DNA of 64,000 bases, from contig QYRS01000012.1 of assembly GCA_006503535.1 (NCBI GenBank), forward strand, positions 1,860,001-1,924,000, in the 5' to 3' direction. Positions 44,176-53,517 of the stretch are shown one piece after another; position 1 is the stretch's first letter; every line of letters begins with the position of its first letter. The stretch is from Arthrinium phaeospermum. Taxonomy: Eukaryota; Ascomycota; Sordariomycetes; Amphisphaeriales; Apiosporaceae. Below the pieces are notes generated by a model. The model worked only from the letters and a program-made list of their open reading frames with translations, ran no database searches and was not told the origin of the DNA. A program made the translations under genes and the position numbers.

Positions 44176-45578
44176 CTATTCGTCCCATTGTATCCAGCTC
44201 CATGTAGGCCTCCATGTAGAAAGACAGACCAGCACCGTATCTGCAAAGGGCTCAAACGAAAGCTGTCGAATATCTTCAATGCCAACTGGGACAAAGCCGT
44301 TTGTCTGGCCTAGTTGTCCATGACCTACATCCTGCGATGCTGCGGCTGTACGCGGTTGTCTGGGTATTTGCGGCTGGCTGGAGATTACTTCTGTGGCGGT
44401 GTCGTCATTTTTCTCGACTTTGATTCGTACAGGAACAGCAGATCCCGCTTGAACAGGTATCGTCATTTGCAGAGCCCCCGATCGCGCGAGACGAGCTACA
44501 TCCCGTTTGGTTCTCAAATGGCGGATGAGCGAAGGGATGGTTCCATGCTTCGGCTCCTGACCATGCAGTGTTTGAGGGGCAGTGACCATGCTGCGACCAT
44601 GCTCGACAAAGCCTTCGGGCAGAGAAGGCGCCACGTCATAATCCAGGCGTTTCTTGAGACAGTCTCCATGTTCTCTCCACAGGGCAGCAGATCGCTCGAC
44701 GCTCCAGGGCAGGTTGTCCAGGGGCTTTCCTAACCATCGCGACAGTGCGTTGATATCGAGGGCCTCTGTGTAGATGGGCGGTAGTTCCTTTCGCTCGGGT
44801 CCCAGCCACCAGTAGAGACTCTTGAGCAGCTTCGGGTTGGTGAGAAACTGCAAGAGGTGAGGACAGTCATCCAAGCCATGACCCGGCACGCATGGATGAA
44901 TCGGGCAGACGAGAGTCATGCCTGTTCCTGGCAGGACCTGCATGCACATATTGGGCGAGTGCGTGCCGACTTCGCAGACCCAGCATCGACGATTGCTTTT
45001 GTTCGCCTCCTGTGGGTGAGATGAGATGTTGCCACTAAGTTCGACGGCCAGATGTCCAATTGCATTCTCTTCCGAAACCAGTTCACGCATAGCGTCGACC
45101 TCTTCTTCGGTAGCTGCTTCTTGCTCGGAATACTTGGCTGATTCGTTAGACGCGATGTGAGCGCGGCGCGCTCGAACGAGAAGTTTCCGAAGATTTCGCT
45201 TCGTCTCTTGGGTGATCTGGTGGACTGGTCCGAAGGCTGAGTTTGTGTCTTACTCGCATCGTGTGACGGCTGTGTATGACGGGGAAGATTCCGAGGCATC
45301 TGCGGGCTATTCCTCACAACAGCAGTGTCATGAGTTGGAGGACGAGCGGGTTCATTTTCTTCGTGCCGGTCTTCTCGAGGTTGGTCAACCGCACCCTCAT
45401 CTCTTCGTGAAGCAATAGCAATGAGCTCCTGCAGAAATCCTCCCACAGAATCCGTGCCGTCATTGCCAGGCGTAGAGCCACCCCGACCGCGTTTGCCACG
45501 CCTTGCATCTCTTCTCCCTCTACTGCGTTTGTTATGCCCCTCCTGCAGGCTTCCGCCCGGCTTTTGCCCTCGGGCCAT
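44176..45578 (-). CDS. Double metal-motif protein, copy 2 (CCHC + CHHC)
   Basis: Proposed two exons: 45318..45578 (87 codons from ATG 45578, MARGQKPGGS) and 44176..45216, with a 101-bp intron (GTGAGG donor, CACCAG acceptor), 433 aa. The N-terminus is very basic (RSRGRRDARRGKRGRGG). Exon 2 begins ITQETKRNLRKLLVRARRAH and an acidic helix, then the core: CWVCEVGTHSPNMC, 12 residues, CPIHPCVPGHGLDDC, PPIYTEALDINAL, LGKPLDNLPWSVERS and LDYDVAPSLPEGF. The C-terminal tail is longer than in copy 1 and unrelated to copy 3. The core matches copy 3 closely. Copies 1 and 2 are neighbours on the same strand, consistent with tandem duplication. Function unknown. The exact intron is an inference; the core frame is certain. 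Confidence 0.68.
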
Positions 45579-46001
45579 GATTGAAATTCTGGCAAGATAG
45601 TTTTGAAAACTTGTAAAGTCGAGGGCACAAAAAATGATTTCAAACAAAATTGGGGAAGGGCGGGCTGCTGATTTGGCGCTTGGGGGTTTGTTTTTAGTCG
45701 CGAGGGAGTAGAAGTTTTGTTGATACGCGTTCGGGGTGCTTTCTTACCGTAAGGTGAGTACGTACATGGGCGTGTAATTACCAGAGGTACCTTACACAGG
45801 TGCCTGATGTGGTTCTGCAAGTAACCGCTTCGAGTTTGCTAGCCAGCACGTATCTTTCTGGCATTCAAACGGCTTTGATGGGGTTACTCAGCCAGCGTGC
45901 TGTGCCATTGGTCATCTCTCTATCCTTGATCCCTGCCAACCGCTGCATTGGCTCAGAGCTACCGGGTCTTAATTTATGTAATTGTACAAGTACTGCCTTG
46001 C
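45579..46001. other. Intergenic region
   Basis: About 420 bp between two minus-strand genes; nothing recognisable. Confidence 0.35.
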
Positions 46002-46815
46002 CTAGATGCCACGCTCATACCGTGTACAGAGACATCCTTCGCCGATCCGTAGTCCAACCAAGGCTTCATCCAGTGCCGTCCAGCCAAGACTACGGGTGTC
46101 CCAAGCAAGGATGAGTGGCCTCACACGATGACTAGGAATCAAACCAGGTGGCCGGACCCATCTCCAACTTGCCAGTTGATTTGCTCCAGCCTCTTTGGCA
46201 TGAAGCTCACCCTTGATGCGGTCTGACTCCGCCTGGAGTCTCTTCATCTCTTTTGCCATCTGGCCGATCTTTCTATTAGTGGCAGTGAGATGCCCCCTAA
46301 GGAGTCTAGACTGCGCCATGAGACTCTTCATCTTGTTTGACCGGGATATCTCCTCCACTTCCACAGTCTCGCGGACCCAGTTGGTCCAAGGGGGCTGGAA
46401 TTGACCGGGATATCTCCTCCACTTCCACAGTCTCGCGGACCCAGTTGGTCCAAGGGGGCTGGAATTGCTGAGGAACGAGATACAACTCGGAGAATGTTGT
46501 CTGTATGTGTGGCATGTCGTGGCACTTGTCGTCTTGTAGCTTGTGCCACAAACAGGCATCAACGGCCCAGGCAACGTAGTCTTCTGATATGAAGCCGGCC
46601 ATGGCGGCGTGGCGACGATCGTCCGTTTCCTCCAAACCCAGAATCCAAGTGAGAACCTTGATCTCGGATTGGCTAATGAGGGTTGGTAGAATCTCTTGAC
46701 TAGCTCGATTCGCGGTACAGCCGCGAAGAGCGCATTCGTCTGTTGCGACTTTTAGGATCTCTTGGCGCCGGGTTTTGGCCGATTCTAGTGTAAGCACCAT
46801 GGGAGAGTGCGACAT
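46002..46815 (-). CDS. WxVD-family protein disrupted by an exact 64-bp duplication
   Basis: Unrecognised family, paralogous to the gene at 50.3 kb. From ATG 46815 (MSHSPMVLTL) the first 138 residues include TWILGLEETDDRRH, SEDYVAWAVDACLW, FSELYLVPQQF and PPWTNWVRE. The coding DNA 46337..46464 (minus strand) is two exact copies of one 64-bp unit. Since 64 is not a multiple of three, reading through the second copy changes frame and ends after 31 unrelated residues at 46306. Removing one copy joins the first part in frame to a long helical, coiled-coil-like segment (SNKMKSLMAQSRLLRGHLTA then IGQMAKEMKRLQAESDRIKG) open to 46002. The longer form is thus the likely ancestral protein, about 248 aa unless an unseen intron shortens it. 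Start chosen by composition. Confidence 0.62.
46337..46464. repeat. Exact 64-bp tandem duplication inside coding sequence
   Basis: Bases 46337..46400 and 46401..46464 are identical over all 64 positions (unit begins TTGACCGGGATATC and ends GGGGGCTGGAA); three further bases match. Perfect identity argues that the event is recent or that it is an assembly artefact. Confidence 0.95.
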
Positions 46816-47031
46816 CTTAGAAAAGGTCCCTTTCGTTGGCCTGCTTGAGAAATTGTCTGTTAGTGGTAATCTTTGTCCAAAAGCTTCCGTTGAGGCCGTG
46901 GTGGCCGAGAAGCTCAAGTCAGAAGGAACGAAAGAGCGGGAGATGGAAATGTATTTATACCTTGCGATGAAACTAAAGCAAGCTGAAAGTGTTATTTTCG
47001 TTATTGTCGTTGCTACTGCTGCCGTCTGCAC

Positions 47032-47484
47032 TTTGTCTTGTCGTCAATTTCGAGTAATGGGCAATCAAAGGCTGATTGGATGTGCTGTCTGGTAAGTGTT
47101 TGGTTGCTGGTCGTTGGTGGGGAATCGTGGTGAACGATGCGGGGGGAATCTGGAAAAGGCCGGGATGATCTATCTCATGAATCAATACACTGCTGTGGAG
47201 GAAATTACAGCATTTTGAGTGCGGTTTAAGTAGCCCCATTGCAAGTACTGACTTCCTTGGAAAATCAGAGAGTGACATAGGCCATTAAGCACAAGGTATC
47301 CATCTGCCTTGTGATTGATAGGTCATGCTTCTACAGGTGACCTGCTACAGGGGGTGGTCCAGTAAACTCACAGAGGGGACATGCTTGAAGCTGACCATGA
47401 AACACTGGGAAGAAAGACATTCTGGGGGCATGATTCGTCTTAGCCATCTAGCGATTTGCTGTTACTCAACCGCGCTCTAACTAT
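47032..47484. other. Intergenic region
   Basis: About 450 bp downstream of the ankyrin gene and upstream of the 46-kb gene; no feature seen. Confidence 0.35.
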
Positions 47485-49456
47485 CTATCTATCTTTCTTG
47501 ATTTGGGTGGCAAGTTCGTTGAAGAGATCCAACTCACGTCTCTCTTTACTGGAAGCACGCCCTAAATAATAGGGATACTTACGAGAAGCAGACGCATGCT
47601 TTTCAATAGAACCCTTGATCATTTGAAGATCATCATCTTTGTGCAGAGTACCACCGTACGACTGGAGAAGCTTGCAAGCGTCGTAAGAATGCTTGTTGGA
47701 GAAACAAACTGCCATGGGGCTTCTTATCTTCCCATTGCTGAGGGCTGAGGTGACTTGGTTTGTCTCGTTCGGATCAGCACCAGCGTCCAGCAGCATTTTC
47801 ATACACTCAAGCGCGGATTCGCAAGAAGCGCCCATGCTACAAGCAGTGATGAGATTTGTCCAACCGTAATGATTTACACCATCTGCCTGAACTCCGGCTC
47901 CAAGAAGTAACCTGACTTTCTTCTTAGCCACGCCCCATGCGTTGTAACTCCATTTTGAGCCCCTTGCCAGCACTTGTTGTGTATCTGTATTTGATGCTGG
48001 CTCCCAGCACCAATCTGCAAGGAGATTCAAGTGCACAAGAGCTTCAAGCAATGCCTCGGTCAAAGTCTCTTGTAATAAGGAAGACCCATGGGTTGCAAAG
48101 TCGAAGCGCCGGAAGTTCGTGTGAACCTGTGTCTCCATTTCCAGAAGAACCTCCATCAGCGTTAAACCTTTTTTGCCAGAAAACAAAGCCAACCAGTTTT
48201 CCGGAGACGTTTCCCCGGGAGGCCTGAGGGGTTGAAACTGTATACGGCTGATATCAGCACCACCAGAAAGCGCGATACGGATGATTGAGCGCCATCCACG
48301 CAAAGATTCATCCCTGTTGTCCAAACTCGAGTATAGCTCGAGGATTGCATTAGCGAGGCTATATTCACCCCCATTCCATTCGAGGACATTTGCCTTGAGA
48401 TTGACCTTCCATGAAGCTTGAGTGAGAAGCTGTCGGGCCATGGTTGTGTCTGCAGGGGATCGGAGGTCTTGTTCCATGGTGCTGTCTGCAGGGGATTGGA
48501 GCAGTGACAGGGTGACAAGATTCATGTCAGAGCCGAGTTCCTTGAAGAGCCACAATATTTTGCTTCCTGCCGTTGTTTTTGCAGCGCATTGTGCCGCAGT
48601 AAGCATGGTCGGCAGCCTATGACCTTGTCTTTTGCTGAAGTAAGGCGCCTGGCTGTCCACTGGTACGAGCCCCATCGTGACGAAGTATCGGACCAAGTGC
48701 ACATGGCCACAAAAGGCAGCAGTATGTAGCACAGTAAAGCCTTCCGGCTGCATGGGATCCCATAGGAGAGTGCTTTTAGCATCAACCAAAAGCTGGACAA
48801 TAGGAAGGTGGCCTTGGCAAGTTGCTAGATGAATAGCCGACTGATTTCCGCCCACGCGAATACGGGGTAGTTCCTCGTCATTGTCCCAACTCCATTGTTC
48901 TGGCTGTTTTCTTGTATCCAGATACACGTCGTACTCTTTGCTGTAGCCTACTGCATTGACGTCTGTTCCATTCTGGAGGAGGACGCGGACAGTTTCCTCA
49001 TCACAGCATGATACTGCCGCATGAAGTGGTGTGAGACGGTTTTCCCGGGGCATAAAGCCGTCACCTCTTGTGGGATCGAAGCACCACCTCTGGGTCGAGA
49101 ACTCTTGGATGTAAATTCATGTTGACAGTTTTACCTTTCGCCGTAGTGCCTACGCCAAAGATGTCACGGATTGGTTGGTGCAAACCATGGAGTGCTGCAT
49201 AAACCAAGGCACTGGATCCCCCATTGTTGATGTTGTCCTCATAAAGGAATCTCTTCCACAATCCGTGAAGCTCCTTGTTTGCAAGCATAACACTCAGGGT
49301 GGTTTTTGTACGGTCCTTTGGATCGTCAATGGCGCTGAAGATCATGCGATGGATCTCGGGAGGGAGGGATATTCGCTTTGTTGAGGGCTGTCCATTGTGC
49401 GAGGCTTCTGCCGGCTTGGGGCCAGCTTGAGAAGACATGGTTTGTTGACCTTCCAT
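47485..49456 (-). CDS. F-box-like ankyrin-repeat protein, copy 1
   Basis: Two exons, 49154..49456 and 47485..49089 (64-bp intron, GTAGGC donor, CCCAG acceptor), 635 aa. Residues ~28-75 form an F-box-like helix set (RISLPPEIHRMIFSAIDD then MLANKELHGLWKRFLYE), the kind of module that recruits substrates to SCF ubiquitin ligases. Ankyrin repeats follow: RLTPLHAAVSCCDEETVRVL, NQSAIHLATCQGHLPIVQLL, GFTVLHTAAFCGHVHLVRYF, and near the C-terminus MKMLLDAGADPNE. The middle has a low-identity linker. A related gene lies at 53.5 kb with the same start (LPPEIH, then LLYERNI versus FLYEDNI). A start at 49528 would add 24 residues. The intron is inferred from frame and phase; without it, exon 1 ends at a stop. 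Confidence 0.75.
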
Positions 49457-50324
49457 TATTTCAGGCTCGATGTCGGTAGATGTCGTGACGACGAACGCTG
49501 CAAACAGCCAGTTAGAAGATGTGAACAAATGCGCAAGACATTTCCCTGTAGATTGTGGTCTTGACTTACCCAGATGCCATCAATCCCAAGGGCAAGGATA
49601 ATGTGGAAAGACTTAATGCAGTCTGTCGAATCAGGCTCCCGAGAGGCCGAGATTGGGTTTGATCTGAATAGAAAGAGCGGGAAGCCCTTCAAAAAGATTT
49701 GTGATGAGAGAAGGTATGAAAGGAAATCTTCATTGCAGAAAAAACAATTGCATCTCCTTGTAGATGCTGTGGCCACTGGCATGAATAGCCCTATGTGCGG
49801 TGAGTGTTTGAGTCACTTGTTTGGTAGTAGGTGAAGAGCAAGTGCCCAGCATTCAATATCTCAAATTATCTCTTTTGATCACAAAAAACATAGGTACCTA
49901 CCTTAGGCAGGTAACTCCTAAGGCAAGTTTTGCAAAAGTTGTTCCATCCGCCACCTACTTACTGTTCTGTCAGCCGTCCATATGCCACCTGGAAACCTCA
50001 CAACCAACAAATCACCGTTCTTGTTCCTGTTCTCTCATACGCCTCTACTTATCACCAATAACGTCAAAATTGCCCTTGTCTTACAGTCTGTGGACCTGAT
50101 TATGGTAAGAAATGTTAACAGTTTTCCAGTTCTTGTATCAGGCCTTGGTACTCTTGTAACCCGTATTGCAGTTCTTTGCTTACAAATCCTCAAAAATCTA
50201 ACGCGTATTCATAAGATTCGCTTTGGCTAACAATTGGACGCTGAAATAGGAATAGACGATGACGATGTCTATCCCTTAACTGTATCTCAGAACTGAGTCG
50301 GCCTTGGCCCGCCGGAGAAAGGTT
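49457..50324. other. Divergent intergenic region
   Basis: About 870 bp between the ankyrin gene (-) and the WxVD gene (+). Probably both promoters. No other gene seen. Confidence 0.4.
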
Positions 50325-51197
50325 ATGGCCACAGCTTTGGCAGTCATGCCTCCTACTGATGACGAATCTGTGGAGACGATTTGGCTCGAGCTACAACATG
50401 TGGTGACCCAGGCCGAGTATGATGCTGTAATTAACATTCTCGGTGACATGGAGAAGACAGATCCGAGAAAGCATCATCTTGTCGTGCATGGCTGCTGGTC
50501 GCACGACTATGCCGCCTGGCATGTGGATGCCTTCATCTGGAGATCAGCGTACAGTAACTCAGGCTTAACGGAAGGAGAGCGGATGGAAGCATTCTGCACC
50601 TTGTTCCCTGCACCTGAGCTATCGGAAGATCCTTGGGATACCTGGCTGCCTTCGTTGATGAAGATTCTCGAGGAACAACGCGAATACGGGGTCGCCCGGG
50701 AGACTGCCTCTGATACTGCAGACCGTATGTATTGATCTGAACAAGGGCTAGAGTTAGCTGACTAACAATGTTTAGGTGAGCAACAAGAAAAGGAGCGTAT
50801 TGGAATGATGGAAGAGAACCACAAACTTCCCACCGACACAGATTCTCAAGCTGGCGAGGGGGGTGTTGTCCTGAATGCGCAGAAGGCTACGATTCTGCGA
50901 GTCTCGAAGAGGATTTCTACGGTTAAGATCATCAATCAAGAGGAACTCAGTTACGCGGACGTGGCAGGGTATTTGCTCACGGCTCTCCTACACGGCAACT
51001 CATGGACCTTGCTGGAGGGTGTCATTGCAAATGGCGAGCCTGAATCGTGGTATTGCTTGGGAGCCCTCAAAAGCCGGAAGTTGGTGGATACACGGGAAGA
51101 ATATCAGTGCCAATGTGGCATGGCCCGTTGCATTCAGCTATCTGCTCAAGAGACAGGCACACGAGCCTTGCATTTCAGAGCAATGAGCACTTCTTAG
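50325..51197 (+). CDS. WxVD-family protein, intact copy
   Basis: Two exons, 50325..50724 and 50776..51197 (51-bp intron with GTATGT, CTGACTAAC and TTTAG), 273 aa. Unrecognised family. The N-terminal half aligns with the protein at 46.0 kb: VINILGDMEKTDPRKHH with TWILGLEETDDRRHAAM, SHDYAAWHVDAFIW with SEDYVAWAVDACLW, and FCTLFPAPELSEDPWDTWL with FSELYLVPQQFQPPWTNWV. A helical charged stretch follows (MKILEEQREYG, REQQEKERIGMMEE), then a C-terminal domain with ELSYADVAGYLLTALLHGN and two Cys (CQCGMARC). No signal peptide or membrane segment. Being intact, it is the reference for the broken copy. Confidence 0.72.
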
Positions 51198-51520
51198 TGA
51201 TGGATGGTCGGACGGCCCCCGTCCTTATCGTGGCGTACTCTACCAAGAGACACGGAATGGAGTCGTAGACAAGTTGGAATGTTTTGTACAGTCGATGCAT
51301 TGCAGAACAAAATGATAGAATGGATATGGTCAGCTGCGTCTAATTCATTGATGTTGACTATGGTATGACTATCAGATTGGCCACCAACGTAGCCATGTTA
51401 AGTGCCTAACATGAGAAACCCTCGAAACTGTATATGTGTTTACCGACTCTGGCTTGGAAACCCCGCTTGTAAGATCAGACAAGGACACCAAGTCCCAGAT
51501 CAGCGGCATATTGATGTTAT

Positions 51521-52063
51521 TCAGCCGTTGTGGGCAGAGATCGAAGTATGCTCTGACAACGTTGAGCGAGCTTGAAGACCACGTCGTTTCTTGGCAGCTT
51601 CAGCCTTGTTTATCTTTTGGAGACTCTGTTCCGCGAGTTGGGCGGCCTTGGCGTGAGCTTTCTGGCGGCGACGCTGTTGACGAACTTTGATGCTCAGGCG
51701 GCGCAACTGTCGACGTCGTTGTTTCTTCAATCGGCGCTGCTCTCGGCGAATTGCCTTTGCCGACTTAGGCTTGGGCGGTGAGGCATGGTCTTCCGCAGCA
51801 GCCTGGTCAAGGTCGGTCTGGACCACGAAAGTGTCAGCAAGAGGTGCATTATCTGTCATGAGGGTTTTTTTAGGACATACCTGTCCTCCGGGCAATGGAG
51901 GCGAACCAGGATCTGCAGAATTGTTGTTGACTCCTTCGATTGCGTCGGCACTTGGCGTGGGATCGGAGAGCAGGCGACCAGTCTCAGGTTCGCCTGTGCC
52001 TTGCGAGCCACGCTCTGTGCCCTTTGCGACTTGGAAAGATCGGTACTTGGCTTTCTTACCCAT
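51521..52063 (-). CDS. Small, very basic protein (1)
   Basis: Unrecognised. Start at 52063 (MGKKAKYRSF). A 63-bp segment (51818..51880) has a perfect intron form: GTATGT donor, CTGAC branch, CAG acceptor. It is a multiple of three and open, so the frame holds with or without splicing (159 or 180 aa). The C-terminal third is a long Arg/Lys/Gln helix (RREQRRLKKQRRRQLRRLSI), likely to bind nucleic acid or to reach the nucleolus. The next minus-strand gene at 52.4 kb is of similar size and basic type and may be a distant relative (PKPKSAKAIRREQRRLKKQ versus PKPKKKPTPSRIAHRLKRQ). Confidence 0.6.
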   Translation of the reverse strand: MGKKAKYRSFQVAKGTERGSQGTGEPETGRLLSDPTPSADAIEGVNNNSADPGSPPLPGGQVCPKKTLMTDNAPLADTFVVQTDLDQAAAEDHASPPKPKSAKAIRREQRRLKKQRRRQLRRLSIKVRQQRRRQKAHAKAAQLAEQSLQKINKAEAAKKRRGLQARSTLSEHTSISAHNG

Positions 52064-52380
52064 GGCGGAGAGAGAATTCCTTTCGAGGAAGAGTTCGACT
52101 CTCAGGTGATGTTTGTTTACAAGAAGTCTGACAGAGGGGGAAAACGTTATGTGGATTGACAATCCTGGTGGGGATGGATCTTGGGCAATAAAGAGGCAAG
52201 CAAGCGAGCTACTGGGAGAAATCCATAATTTGCATTGGGTCAAGACCCCAGAGGTGCTGAACGTGCCTTCCACGTTTGATTGAATCTTTCTATCCAGTCG
52301 AAGGGCACCTTATGTAAGCTACCAAATGCACCTTGTTGGTGACGCCGCTACAGCTTGAGCAATAAAGCAACCGCAGCAAC

Positions 52381-52902
52381 TTAGATATCGATATCCATGG
52401 CGTCTTGGCTTTCTACGTTGTCGTGACTGTCGCTGTTGTGGTGACCATCCTCATCCTTGTGACTCTCTCCGTTGTTGTGACCACCTCCGTCGCCAAGCGA
52501 AAGGCTCTCCATAGCCTGCATAAGCATCTTGTTCTGGGCACCGGCGCTGTCAGCAGAGGTCGACATGATCTAACGACGGGTTTCGCTCATCGGACTTACC
52601 TGACGTCTGCGCTCCTGCCTTTTGAGTCGATGAGCGATGCGAGAAGGAGTGGGCTTCTTCTTGGGCTTCGGGCTCGGGGCAGCAGCGGTAGAGCTCTTCT
52701 TGGGTTGCTTGGGCTTCTTGGGCTGCTTGGGTCGCATACTCAGGGGGATGAAGTCAGGGTCCTCGTCGCATTTGCCAAGGGCAAAATCACTCGGGGTCGG
52801 GTTGGCGCGAAGACGACCAGCCCAAGGTCCGCGTCTGCCTCGATCGCCTTCTTTCGTGCCCTTGGAGGCATGGGGACCTCGAGGCTCTGACTCGTTAGCC
52901 AT
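52381..52902 (-). CDS. Small basic protein with acidic His/Asp-rich tail (2)
   Basis: Two exons, 52600..52902 and 52381..52533 (66-bp intron with GTAAGT, CTGAC and CCCAG), 151 aa. Unrecognised. Exon 1 is basic, with Lys-Pro repeats (RPKQPKKPKQPKKSSTAA) and an Arg-rich end (RLKRQERRRQ). Exon 2 reads NKMLMQAMESLSLGDGGGHN and then an acidic His/Asp/Ser/Asn-rich tail ending DAMDIDI. The charge split suggests a chaperone-like or chromatin role, but that is speculation. Confidence 0.58.
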
Positions 52903-53517
52903 TGGGCAGAGAAGATTCGAGTTAAGAGGTAGTTGTGTTCGCGGGCGATGTAGGTTTACAAGTGTCGCTGAGAACAGAGGGTAGGTGTTGTGTGGATGAA
53001 AGGTTCTGGTTGTGGTGGTTTGTGAACAAGAGGTGAATCAACACACGCATTGGACTGGGAACAACTCTTTGCACGACCACCTAGGAGCTTCTTATGGACC
53101 TGGTAAGGCCTGTCGTCTAGCCACTAAGAGTACAGCTACAGGCGCCAAACATCGGAGAGCTTGCATACAAGGGCTGTATCTCCTGTCCTTGTCGGCCCTG
53201 AAGCCAGCTTTTTGACAATCAAGCTGTGTAATCGTCTCAAGTTTGATCCAGTCCCCCAAAAGCTACTTGGTGTATGTAACTAGCAAGGTATACAGTTGCT
53301 GAGCTGCTGGCATCTACATTAACCCTTCTGGGTATTCATATGCCGTGCCCGTAATTCACCTGATACCGCCTAGCGGTGTGTATACGGTTATAAAAGAACC
53401 AAAATCGAAGACGACACAAATGTGATTTCATTCAGCTACCTAGCTAATCCCAAGTATCATTTCTGCCACCCACACAATGGATCTGCCAGATCGCCCTACA
53501 CACTTCCAAGCCTGAAG
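52903..53517. other. Intergenic region
   Basis: About 600 bp between two minus-strand genes; nothing recognisable. Confidence 0.35.
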
